DNA of 64,000 bases from Gnetum montanum (taxonomy: Eukaryota; Streptophyta; Gnetopsida; Gnetales; Gnetaceae), in the NCBI GenBank assembly GCA_015680685.1, contig MNCI01026944.1:196703-260702 (forward strand). Reading direction: 5' to 3'. The first letter of the stretch is position 1, and each line of letters begins with the position of its first letter. Under the pieces are notes generated by a model, which worked only from the letters and a program-made list of their open reading frames with translations, was not told the origin of the DNA and made no database searches. Below, in pieces: positions 1 to 11,200 of the stretch. Position numbers and translations under genes: made by a program.

Positions 1-3000
1 TTAATCAATGATCATTGTACCTTGAAGAAAGAGGGAATGACCAAGGGGGAATGACCAAGGGGGAATGTCAAAGGGTGTGATCTCAAGGGGACTTGTTTGA
101 TTTTCTTTTTGTCTTCCTTCATGTGATTTGTGACTCTTCTTGAAAGGTATCATCACTCCTCCATCAACCAATAAAAGGGAAGCTCTCTCTTTGCATGGTG
201 TGGTTCCCATTTCAAAAAGAAAATAAAAAAATAAAAAGATAAAAAAAGAATTCAATAATGGAAATTCAAAGCACATCCTTTAGACACAATAATGGGCTAC
301 AAGCACTGGTTATGGGGTTATAAAAACATGTTACCCATGCATGAATATGCCCCTCTAACTAGGGCCCTTCCTTCCTTATTCTCTTTTCTTCTCTTTCTAG
401 AGTGATGATTGTTTGTTGAGGTGGTTGTGGACTCATGGTGGTAGGCAAGAGGGAACACATCAATGCAAGGTTATAGTTCATGATATGGACTTGATCTAAA
501 CTTGGACAAATAGGTTTTCTGATCATTTTAATCACATTTTTCATAAGAACCTATGTGGACATGATCATGACCTTACATCCCAATCTCTACAATCCCTTCT
601 CATCCCATTATTCACCTCACTGTTGCATGTGATTATGAGCCTTTTGGTTTTGTGTAGTATAGTACAACATCCCAACCATAGTAATTGTGTGTTGTTGGAA
701 CAAAGGTGTGGTCTACATTTAACTTCTTAGATGCCCATAGACATCTATAGAAGTGGTTATGCAAGGGCATTATGGTAAGAGCCTACTTTCAGGAGGATCC
801 ACTTGCATAACTTTTTTTGATCATGGCTTTGAACTAACCTTTACATATTCTAGAACATCAATGATAGTTTCTCTGAATTTATGCATAATTTTGGAACTAA
901 TTCTCATCACTTTCAATTACTTTTTTATTTTTTCCTATCTTTTTGTTAAAATATCCTTCAAGTTCAATATTTCTTGGCCATCTTCTCAATTAGACCCTTG
1001 GTTTCAATTGTTTGAAAACTTGTGTACTTCCAAAGTTATGCTTATTAGCCATGGTGGCTAGGGATGTCCGCTTTGAAATTTTGAAATTTTTCTAACATCC
1101 TATTTTTGAACATCATGGTAACTAATAGTAATTGATCAAAATAATGTGAACAACTTCATGATTGTAGTTACCTCATAGCCATGGGCATAGTATGTTATCA
1201 TCACCTTGTGCTTAAATGAAAACTAAGGGATCCAAAGAGGGTTAATTATTAAGGAAAATTTACCAAAACTAATGTTGATCCTTTAGTGACTATAGGTGAT
1301 GCTAATAGAAATTCCTAAGGAAGAAGCTCTTTTGCCAAGCATGGAAACAAAGCCAAGAGAGGGACAATGGAGGATATGCCCATGAACAAATTGTAGCACA
1401 TACAAGATAGGCACTCAAGCATTACAAGTTTGTTAAATCCATGGGACGATGAGAAGAAATTTCAATCCATTCTTCAAGAATGTTCCACATATCCAAAGAA
1501 GCATCTACATAATAATATGGGTTGGAAGTTTGCTGCTACTAGCGACAATAAGAAGAATCACCTTTAGTGGATTCTTAAAGACCTTTGCAAATTTTGTAAT
1601 CTTCAAAGCCCATCTAGACTTTTTGTCACTCTGTCATTTTAAATGCATCCACTTGAATAAAATTTTGTAATGTGGCACTCAAAGTCAGTTAGTAGTTAGT
1701 ATCAATCAATAATTTGATACCTTCTCAATTTTGTAAAGAAAGCTCAATCCCATCCTATTAACTCCAAGATGAGTTCTTATTTAGTTGTGGAGGACTAATG
1801 AATCATCAGTTGGCTGGAATATCTGATAAAATGTTAACTTATTGGTTGGCTTCAATATCTTAGCCCCAATATCCTTGCCCCGATATCTTGGCTTCAATAT
1901 CTTAGCCTTGATAACTGGGCCCTGTCAACTAGGCCCCATCAATGTAGTCTATTGTGTTGACATAGCCCTGTCGATGCAGTGCCTATTTTTGTCTATAAAT
2001 ACATAATCACAATTGTGTTTATGAAATTCTTTTGTTAATAGAGTAGTCTAACTCTTGTATTTTTATTTTGTAATCTTATAGAACAATCTATGAGTGCTCG
2101 TAGTGTGGATCTAAGTTAGTTGTATAATGTCTTATTCAAGTAGCAATGTACCTAGACACATTCCATGAATGGCAATAAGATCGAGATTGATTCTTATTCA
2201 TTGCAACACTTTGACTTAGATTAAATTTACTTTTAATGCAATTTATATTCCATGTACTTGGTTAATATTTACGTTTCCATGCATGTTAATGAATTGGCAG
2301 AATGAGTGTGACTAGTTTCGAATGTAAACATGTATTCACTTGGTAATCCCAGCAACATTATTGCTTAGTTCATTGAATAGCATAGCACTTGGTAATCCTA
2401 GTAGTGGATACATGGGTTCAAAACATGTATAACAAGTTGGGAACAAACACTCATTTCCCATAGGCTAGTTTAGACTTTATCTTTATGTTGTTAATTATAT
2501 TAAGTAATTGATTTCTTTATTATCATTAGGATTAGCAAAAGGTCAAAATAATATCCAGAATCATATGCCTCACTCTCAACTAAACCATACATGACAAAGC
2601 CACCACTAGTCCAAGTGGGAAGATAGCAAACTACGATCAAGGCATAACAATCTAGATGCCACAACTAGTTCCATCCATGGAATTCGACCGGATCATATGT
2701 GAATGCTTGTGATTTGTATGGTTGGGTGTACGAGGTACCTTCTTGCTCATCAACAATCCAATTTTATTTCGTAACAACTCATGTTTTGCCAACTGTAAGA
2801 CCCATGACTTGCATATCCTCATCGAATACTTTTCTAAAACACCTACAAGACGTAGTGGTTCACAACCAGTACTACACACAAACTACATTGTCATGTGTCA
2901 CATAGCCCAGTGCATTGTCTAAATTTAGTTGAAGGTGCTCTATATAGACCATCCGACTCACAACCCATTACACTGTCTAAATTTAGTTTAAGATGACAAT

Positions 3001-3433
3001 TGTGATTGTTCCATACTTGTTTCTTTTTGAACTGCAATAACCCTATGACTTGCATGTTCTTGCATAAAACTTTACGTCCTTGTGTGAGTCACAGTGGATT
3101 GCAACCTATAAAGAAGCCTTGACTATGCTAGAATGTGAGACACATACAAGTTGCACTGATACTCGATAAAAAGAAAGTTGATATTGTGACAAAAATTCAG
3201 GGCTCATGAGGGAAAACTTAAACCATGTCTATCGAAAATAAAATATGAATGGAAATATTTAATGTAGAAACTATGAAATGTTGAAATACGAATGGAATGT
3301 TGAAATGTGCCACAAAATAGTAATGAAATATATAAAAATAAAAAGTTAATGGAAATACTTGTAGTAGCAAATGCAAGGAGGATTTGGGCCCTAGGTATAT
3401 GTGGAAGCTTGAAACCAAGTGCTCAGCATGCAT
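1..3433. other. AT-rich non-coding stretch, no gene recognised
   Basis: I see no convincing coding region: every open frame is short and lacks a recognisable motif. Weak internal repeats are visible: a ggcttcaatatcttagcc-like phrase recurs around 1845-1915, cttggtaatcc recurs at about 2339 and 2391, and gtctaaatttagtt recurs at about 2917 and 2976. A CTATAAATA box near 1992 followed by T-rich DNA could belong to an old LTR, but I found no matching partner, PBS or terminal dinucleotides, so I do not call one. Confidence 0.5.
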
Positions 3434-3434
3434 G

Positions 3435-4320
3435 AGAGTTTGAACTAGATTGGGCCACCACTATCAACATTGCTAAGGAATAAAAATGCCATCGTTATCA
3501 ACATCACGGAGGAAAGAAATGGGGTCTAAATTTTTTTCTGATGTTGTTGGCATCACATTTCATTTTTATCAATAGGGGCATACAATGGAGGGATGGACAT
3601 AGGAAGATGGATATATATTCGTCATGCATAACATTATATAGCATAGGATGAGGACATAGGTTTTTTATGGTCCAATAAGAACAAACATAACTTAAGGTCT
3701 AATAAGAACAAACATAAATTTTTCCATCACAAAAGAAATGTAATTTAAAATGTAACTTTTGCCATCTGAAACCCAACTATGTTATTTTGTCCTGATTGAT
3801 CCATCCCGCTAGCAATAATAGTGCTTAGCAAGCAATAGAGTTTGAATTAGATTGGGTCACCACTATCAACATTGCTAAGGAATGAAAATGCCACCACTAT
3901 CAAGATTGCCAAGGAAAGAAACAGGTAAAGAAATGAGGCCTAAATTTTGTTTTGATGTAGTTAGCATCACATATTATTTTCATCGACATGGGCATAGGAG
4001 GATGGATATCCATTCGTCATGCATAACATCATATAGCATACGATGAGAACATAGGTTTATAGGATGAGGACATAGGTTTTTCATGGCCTAATGAGAGCAA
4101 ATGTAACTTAAAGCCTAACAAGAACAAACATAACTTTTTTCGTGGCAAAACAAACACAATTTAAAACATAACTTTTGCCATACCAAACCCAACTATGGTA
4201 TTTTATCCTAATTGATCCATCCTAGCTGGCGACTAGCAATAATGGTGCTCTAAGAAGGAGAGTTTGAATTAGATTAGGTCATTGCTATCAATGCTGAGGA
4301 GCTGCCATAATCCTGCTCTA
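3435..4320. repeat. ~410 bp tandem repeat, two full copies plus a partial
   Basis: Copies begin at 3435, 3837 and 4259, each with agagtttgaa(c/t)tagatt followed by an actatcaacattgct block, a shared atggata...attcgtcatgcataac block and an aacccaactatg..gatccatcc block. The spacing is 402 and 422 bp. The third copy is cut at 4320 by the Tat element, and a shortened version resumes at 22893 on the other side. Confidence 0.75.
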
Positions 4321-6011
4321 TGAAACACCCTAAAAAATGTGGAGTCATCCTAGCCTCTCTAGGCCCTTGTGGTCTACACAGCACTATGGCAGTTCATCAG
4401 GAGGAGAACATTCAGAGTTCAGGCCAGGCCAGTTTGGCAAATTTTGTACTTTGGGCATGAACAGGTTCTGTATCATCCTGCCTGTCCATCAAAGTAGCTT
4501 GCCAAGCTGACAGCCTACTCAGAAATGGTACGCGGAGTTGGCAGCAGCACTCTGGATGCATAAAAAATAGTTCGGCAAGTTTTCTAAGTCACAAATTCTG
4601 CTATGCTATGCTACGCCTTGTAGCATAGCAAGCTTCAAAAAACAATGGCAAAACACAGTAATACGCTACTACGCCATGTAGCGTAGCATGGCGATGGCTT
4701 CATTACCACTTCACCCATCCAATTTTGAGTTCTACAATGATGTCCCTTTCCTTCAGAAAGTGGTGGACCATGTCTGCTACTATGGTACGCTAAGCTACAT
4801 GGCACAACGAGGCGTAGCAATCCTGTGGAAGGGACAGAAGGCAGCTCGAAGGGTAGGATTAGCAGAGTTCGCAAGACTTGCATCGCAGAAGATGGAAGTT
4901 TGCAAATCATCAAAACTTTCGTGACTAAGGCCAGTTGCTACGCTACGTAGCATAGTGTAGCATAGCAACATACCTGTAGCGGAACGTGCAACAAAGTTCT
5001 ATGCTACACCAAGCATGCTACATCACAAAGAACAGTAAGGCATATAGGTGGTTGTGCGACATCAATGCACTCCACCTAAATCGAACCATTGACACACATC
5101 TCCAGACATTGACAGCGTAATTACAGTGTAGTAGGATTGCATTTGTTGCATACAAGTTCACATCGCAACAGTCTTGTAGGTCCAATGGTCACAAATGACA
5201 TGAGTGGCACCAGCAAGACAAAAAAGGCCTAAGGCACATAACATTCAAACCATCCCTTTCACATGCCCTTAGTCCTATAAATACCCTAGCAAATAGCATG
5301 CAGAGGCTTGGAAATTTTTAAAGGTTGACAATTTCAAAAGAAATGACATCTTTCTCGAAACAAACAGCTTCCAAGGGGTAGGAACTTTGGAATTCTGAAA
5401 CAAAGACTTCTCCTCTCTCGAGCATTGTAACATCAAAGTCATCTATTTAACACTATAAACAATGAGCCTCTCTCTCAGCTAGCATGGGGTCCCATCTCCA
5501 TTCTACCACCTTGGTAGAACCCCGCATTATTTATGCCCAAGCCCACGTCCAAGCACATAGCTCTTTTTTCTTGACATGCCTTGGTTACTCTCGAGATTTC
5601 TACACTCCATCACACTATGCAACCAAATATATCCACCCTAACCGAGCAAGTTTATACCTTCAGAGCAGTGCATGTTTCTAACTACACTTTACTTTATTTC
5701 TTGCTTGATGTCTCGTTTCACATCATTTTCTATTTTATTCACCTTTAAGCATTACTTCGTACTACTATCGCATTTTTTACAGTTTCTCTCCTACTTCATT
5801 TACTTTCAAGCATTATCTTGCATTTTGCATTATTTACATTGTGAAAGGCTATATTTACGCTGATGTAAGTCCCTATCTGATCAACTAGACTATTCAGGGC
5901 ACTCCGTGTCTGCACACCACCAGTACAGCCCTCCCGCAGATACAGGGTCGAAACTGTCGCACCTGCCGACCCCCCGGTGTTTTCCAACTACTGAAGTTTT
6001 TGGTCGCTACA
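4321..6011 (+). repeat. 5' LTR of the Tat element (1691 bp)
   Basis: Aligns along its length with 21117-22882. It contains a CCTATAAATACCC promoter-like box at about 5275-5286. From about 4600 to 4990 it is rich in the words ctatgcta and tagcatag, including a perfect 11-bp-arm hairpin TGCTATGCTAC/GTAGCATAGCA. It ends in CA just before the PBS. Differences from the other LTR are many and mostly transitions, so the insertion is old. Confidence 0.93.
5273..5287 (+). promoter_or_regulatory. TATA box of the 5' LTR
   Basis: TCCTATAAATACCC is conserved in the other LTR near 22078-22091. Its place about 950 bp into the LTR suits the U3/R border of the element's own pol II promoter. The transcription start is inferred, not seen. 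Confidence 0.6.
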
Positions 6012-6017
6012 GTTTTC

Positions 6018-6036
6018 TGGTGCTAGAAGGAGGGCC
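6018..6036 (+). other. Primer-binding site of the Tat element
   Basis: TGGTGCTAGAAGGAGGGCC begins six bases (gttttc) after the LTR end. A TGG start just inside the 5' LTR is the expected form of a tRNA primer site. I cannot name the tRNA with confidence. A near-identical site with the same six-base spacing occurs, on the minus strand, in the multimeric element at 37780-49992. Confidence 0.75.
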
Positions 6037-6044
6037 TTTTGGTG

Positions 6045-6925
6045 CCTTTTCCATGTGTCACAGTAGTTCTGTGAGCCTTCTACATCCTAATACACATAAT
6101 CATAAATGCAACACCCTCCTACAGTTGTTTACGCTTTATGCGGTGCAAACTGGTTACCTTGACAGCTCCTCATGAGTCCTACAGAACATAAGGCCTCCGA
6201 TTGCCAGCTAACTAGCTTATTTTACAGTTGTCTTGCATGCATTCTATACCTCATCTTGTGTGGTACAGATCGATCGCTTCGATGATCCCTCCGGGATCCT
6301 GCGAGATGCAAAGCCTACTTGATCGCTAGTTAGTTCACCTATCTTACGGTTGTCTTGCATGTGTTCTGGACCCCACCTTGTGTGGAATAGACCAATCGCT
6401 TCGATGGTCCCTCGGGGATCCTGCAAGATGCAAAGCCTTCTAGATTAGCTCGCTCGCCTTATGGTAGCCTCACAAGCCTTCTACACCCCAATATGTATTA
6501 GCATAGACTCGACACCATCTACGGTTGCTTACGCATCGTACGGTGTAGATCAGTCGCCTCTATGGTGCCTCTGGGACCCTACGAGACATAAAGCCTTCCG
6601 ACGACGAGTTAAATTTCCTTCCCTTTTATAGTAGTCTTGCATGTACTCGCCATCCTAGCTCGCATAGGCGTAAATGTGACACCCTTCTGTGGTTGTTTGC
6701 ACCTTGTGTGGTGCAGGTCAGTTGCCTTAACGGTCCCTCTGGGATCCTGCGGGACATAAAGCCTTCTTGATCACTTGAACTTGCCTCACAGTAGTCTTGC
6801 ACATGCCCTGTACCTCATCGTGCACTGGCATAAATGCGACACCCTTTGTGGTTGTTTACACTTTGTGTGGTACATATCAGTCGCCTCGATGGTACCTCCA
6901 GAATTCAGCAAGACGTAAAGCCACC
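6045..6925 (+). repeat. Degenerate tandem repeat in the untranslated leader
   Basis: About six units of roughly 115-170 bp. Each ends in a phrase like ggatcctgcgagatgcaaagcct (boundaries near 6192, 6309, 6432, 6589, 6758 and 6917) and contains tgcatgt..cct, cttgtgtggta/gtgcag and tcgcttcgatggtccctc segments. The array lies between the PBS and the gag start. It probably forms part of the 5' UTR of the genomic RNA. Confidence 0.75.
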
Positions 6926-6997
6926 TTTTGTTGCTCTTTCAGCCCTTTTGTTCTCTTTGTGCTTCTTGTATTTTTTTGCATAATCACTTGCTTAGTA

Positions 6998-9970
6998 ATG
7001 GCTTCCACCACCACCGCTATTGACACCTTCAACGTAGAGGTGCCCTTCACGATTCAAGGCACCACTCGTGTTGAACAACCACTGAACCCCGCGATGGAAG
7101 CACATCGATCTCTCAGAATCCAAAACAGGGGACCTGAGGGATTGGCCTAGCAACACGAGCATTATAGTTTCCTTTGCATGAAGGTGCAAGCTAATCTGCC
7201 CTTGGATTTACATGAACTCAAGGAAAAACGTAGCTTCGAGTTCACTTATTGCAACGGGAAGGAATTTGTTCCCACTTCTGGTGTTCCTTTGCTTTTAATG
7301 CAAGCATATCAAAGGCTACTGGACCAATTGATCTAGTTGGCTATAATTAGAGACCAACCAGACACCACATCAAAGTAGGATGATGCCTTTCAAGATGGAT
7401 AGGAGAAGCTCAATTTCCAATCTAATGAGGGGGGTCAAGTCAATCCCATTCCTGTCCCACCTACCCAGTCCTTCTAAGCCAACCCGCTATCTATCACCGC
7501 TCCCTTTGTCGTCACACCTACACATCAACAGCCTACGACTGCAACTACAATGGATAGCCATGCCACACACTCAGCATATCATCATCCTTATTCCTCGATT
7601 ATGCTCATAGCAATTGTGCCACCGCAAACTATTTATCAACACATCCCTACGGTGCGCAACACACCTATCACGACTACCCTACCACATGTCCATGTTGTAC
7701 CTACTTTGCAATCGCACATAACTTCTATTCCAATTCCTACGTATGCATCTATTCCACCCACTATGGCGAGCCCAAGCCTGTCCACATGGTGGATCCCATT
7801 TGCCTCTTCGTCTATTCTACAATCATCGCAAATGTCTCACTACATTCGCCTTTAGACCTACCTAACCCTGCAAACAGTACATCTTGGCATAGGGTCATGG
7901 TCTATCCCACTGGTAACCCAAACGATCTATCCGGTGATTCAACCCGCTATTACCACTCCAACAATACCACCCACCAAGTGGTGGACAATGCAAGAAGCAT
8001 CTTTAGTGGGTGTGGCCCCAATGGCACCGCCGATGGGTTAACCCACCACCACCATCATGCTGCATGTGGGAGTTGCCTCTGCAGTCCCTCAGCCATCTAC
8101 AACATTGCTGGGTCTAGACCAAACGTTTCAGCTCATCCAGATCCTAACTAAGGAAATAAAATGTCTCAAAGCTATTGGGTCCGACACGGTACAAGTCATA
8201 GACTTTTATTAGTATGACCCCGTCAACCCTACAATCCTTGCTTTGATATTACCACCCAAGATGTCTCTCCTGCACTTCATGAAGTACGATGAAGAAGGGG
8301 ATCCCAATACACATCTCATCACTTTTTGTTCAAAGTCTTTGTTATTGCAACAATGGCCACATACAATCATTCACGTCTTCGCCATGTCCCTAGCTGGGAA
8401 AGCCCTAGATTGATACTGTGCATTACCACATTCATCCATTTCAACTTTGGAAGAACTCTTGACCTAATTTGTGACACGTTGGATCAGCTGATGGGCATGA
8501 AACAAGACCCGCTAGAACCAGTCCAAAAATTCATTCAATGTTGGAGCGCGATCCTTAACGAAATCTGTGAGCCCATTGCGGAGGCCCACTTGTTAGCTGT
8601 CTTTAAGGATGTAGTGAATGACTTCATCAAGTCCAAACTATATTATCTTGCTCCACACTCTCTTAGCCAAGCTTTTGCTTAGACTAAAATCATACAAGAC
8701 ACGGCCGAGGCAAGCAAAGACCCGACCTACATCGCTTACAAGAACAACTTTGCAAAAAAGGACAAGGGTAAGGCCCCAACAACCATAGTGGCCACTATGG
8801 CAACCAAGGCTAAGCCCAAACCTAGCAATAGTGGAAGCAAGAATAATAAGAAACCATCCATACCTACAGCTAACTCTACACCCAAACTGGGCCAAGCACT
8901 ACAACCCACCACAGCTGTGCCCAAGACATCTGCATACACTAAACCCAACTTTGAGCACAAAGATCACTCGAAGTACACCCCGCTGCCTCTCAAACCTTCA
9001 GAACTCCTGAAGCAACTCCTAGCAAGAAGGTACATCCAACATAAGAAGATGTTGGAAGAAGCAAACACAAAACATCAACACTACTGCAAGCTCCTTAGGA
9101 ATCCTTCTTTGGCCTTGCCCAATAAGCCTTCCGTTCCTAGGGATTTCAGGCTAGATAGGTTTTATGACTACCACCAACTATGTGGTCACACCACGGATTA
9201 TTGTCTATCATTGCAGGATGACATCCAAAGATTAATCGACGTGGGAAAGCTGGTGTTGGATGAAAGCAACCCAGTATGCCCTGAAAATCAATCTATGTAT
9301 GTCTACAAAAATCCTCTCAATGCCAATAATTCTCATTATGTAATCAATGCCATTAGTATTGACAATGATCCCAGGCCATCCTTTCAATCATTTGTGATTT
9401 GTGTGCCTCAGCGTAGTGCACCAATACCACCAATGAATGCTCTAAGCTCACAGCCGCCCTTTATCCTGAAAGTCCCACCATGGGCATCTACCTCTGCATC
9501 ACCTGTTGGCGAGGTCACGTGACCCCATCAGTTAACACCTCTAGCTCCATTCATCATCAAGGGGCCAGCATCTTTGACAACTCCCATCCCATGCAACAAC
9601 ATTAAACAACCTCCTCGCCCCGCAAGGTGAGAAGCCCACATAGTGGACAAGATGTCGAAGGGAAGTACTGTCAAAGGTATCTCCAAGCCTACACCTTCAT
9701 CCCTCATATTTACACCTTTGTCACCAAGGATGAAGGTCAACACGATTACATAACGTACATTACCTCGTCGATAAGGATCTGAACCTAGGTCTGGGGTCAT
9801 CTCTCCTCGAGAGATTCGTCTTCTAGGATGAATCGAAGAGGAGGAAACTGTCAAACAGGTGGATGCCCAAGAATTCTTGGATTCCCTCACCCAGGTTGGG
9901 CAAGTCCTAAAGTAGAAAAATGCTACATTGAGCTTGTACGACTTGATCATGACATCTGTACCTCACCGAG
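6998..9970 (+). pseudogene. gag: gag of the Tat element, broken
   Basis: Start taken at the ATG at 6998 (MASTTTAID), the first ATG after the leader. The frame runs with TAG stops (first at 7148-7150), through a Pro/Thr/His-rich stretch, into the core gag domain near 8220-8690, recognisable as MSLLHFMKYDEEGDPNTHL then SLAGKALD. A shift to another frame lies near 8440, after which PVQKFIQCWSAI continues the domain. The segment 8788-9522 is basic and carries a Cys/His cluster, FYDYHQLCGHTTDYC (about 9160-9205), typical of this gag group. The last part, to about 9970, has a VDAQEFLDSL and SVPHREALVHMLM region typical of Tat gag C-termini. The product would be the capsid polyprotein. Several stops and one frameshift make it non-functional. 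Confidence 0.85.
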
Positions 9971-10032
9971 AAGCTCTAGTCCACATGTTAATGGCAATTC
10001 CGATCGATGGGAACATGCTAGCAAAATAGGGA

Positions 10033-10563
10033 GTGATCCACTTAGTAATGCTTCCTTCTATACCCATGGAGTCCACAACATCTCAATTAAGTTTTAGAAA
10101 TGATGCCATTAGGGAAGATCCCGAAGGGGGTCAAGTGACTATGGTGCCTCTCTTTATCACAATTCGGGTCAGCCAACACCAGATCCGAAGGGTACAAGTT
10201 GATGATGGGGCTGCCACGAACATCATTCTCTTCCCTATTATGGACAAGTTGGGATTCGTCAACCAGATCAAACCAACAATGACATTGTGTCTAAGGTTGT
10301 TCAATGGGGCACGCGTCTTAGTGAAGGGCACGATTCACATAAACTTCATAGCAGGGAACCAGTTCCCCACAGATGTGACATTCATCATAGTCAAAGAAAT
10401 GCCCAAGTTTAACCTGATCTTGGGGAGATCATGGTTAGCTCAACTCAGGGCTATCTCCTCACCTATACACCAGGAAATCCACTTACCATACGCAGGTAGA
10501 GAGGTGGTAATCCATAGTGACAAAGTGGCAAAGCAAGTAATCAGCAATGTAGGCATGGAATAG
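10033..10563 (+). pseudogene. Retroviral-type aspartic protease of the Tat element
   Basis: The catalytic region is VQVDDGAATNIILF, with the Asp-x-Gly core at 10201-10209. The usual middle Ser/Thr is replaced by Asp, as in some Ogre-like copies. The end of the fold is marked by FNLILGRSWL (near 10420). The frame is open for 176 codons, passes a TAG at 10561-10563 and reads on to a TGA near 10756. The enzyme would cut the Gag-Pol polyprotein. The reading frame is the same as that of RT 6 kb downstream, consistent with removal of the intervening DNA by splicing. Confidence 0.85.
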
Positions 10564-10880
10564 GATTTAGAAGTTACAACCTTTGAGGATGAAGTGCCTA
10601 TTCATGCATGCATTAATCATGCAATGGAAGGATCGGTCCAGCAAACTGACCCTCAAATTGAAAATGCATGGGTCGAGTTGCCCTACCAAGTGAAGGAAAA
10701 TGATATGAATGGGGGCCCTAGTGAAACACCTCAACCTTATGTTTTGATCAATCCATGATGGGTCAAGAAGCAGCTACGCATAGCATAGCGGTCCTACAGC
10801 TTCCCGCCTGATCACTATCCTTGTACATTCGTCATTTCCTTGCCTTGTTAGTATGTCGACCATTCAGCATGCTACGCTAT

Positions 10881-11058
10881 GGCCCAGAATGGCCTATAAC
10901 TAGCATCGCTGCCTTATTGCTTTGTTAATAAACTACCTCTGTTGGCATTGGCCCGAAATGGCCTAAAACCAGCACTATCGCTTGTCGCTTTAATTTGTCA
11001 TGCAACAGCCCGAAATGGCCCAAAATTAGCAATGGCTTGAGATGGCCTAAGACAAGCA
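10881..11058 (+). repeat. Hairpin repeats on the left of the antisense gene
   Basis: Four units share a stem-loop plus tail layout: GGCCCAGAATGGCC at 10881, GGCCCGAAATGGCC at 10950, a third at about 11008 (gcccgaaatggccc) and GGCTTGAGATGGCC at about 11035. Each is followed by a tail like taaaac(c/t)agca. The stem here is GGCC/GGCC; the units on the right and after integrase use GGTC/GACC or CGTC/GACG with the same tail. Confidence 0.7.
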
Positions 11059-11200
11059 TATGAAAGCATGAAAACTTTACATAGTACACAAGTTAACACA
11101 AAATCGATTTCCTTTCTGAAGTTTTTCATTTCATTAAATATTTTCGCCTATTGGCAATGTTGCAAAATTTTCAAAAAAAAAGAGGGAAAATCCCATGCTG

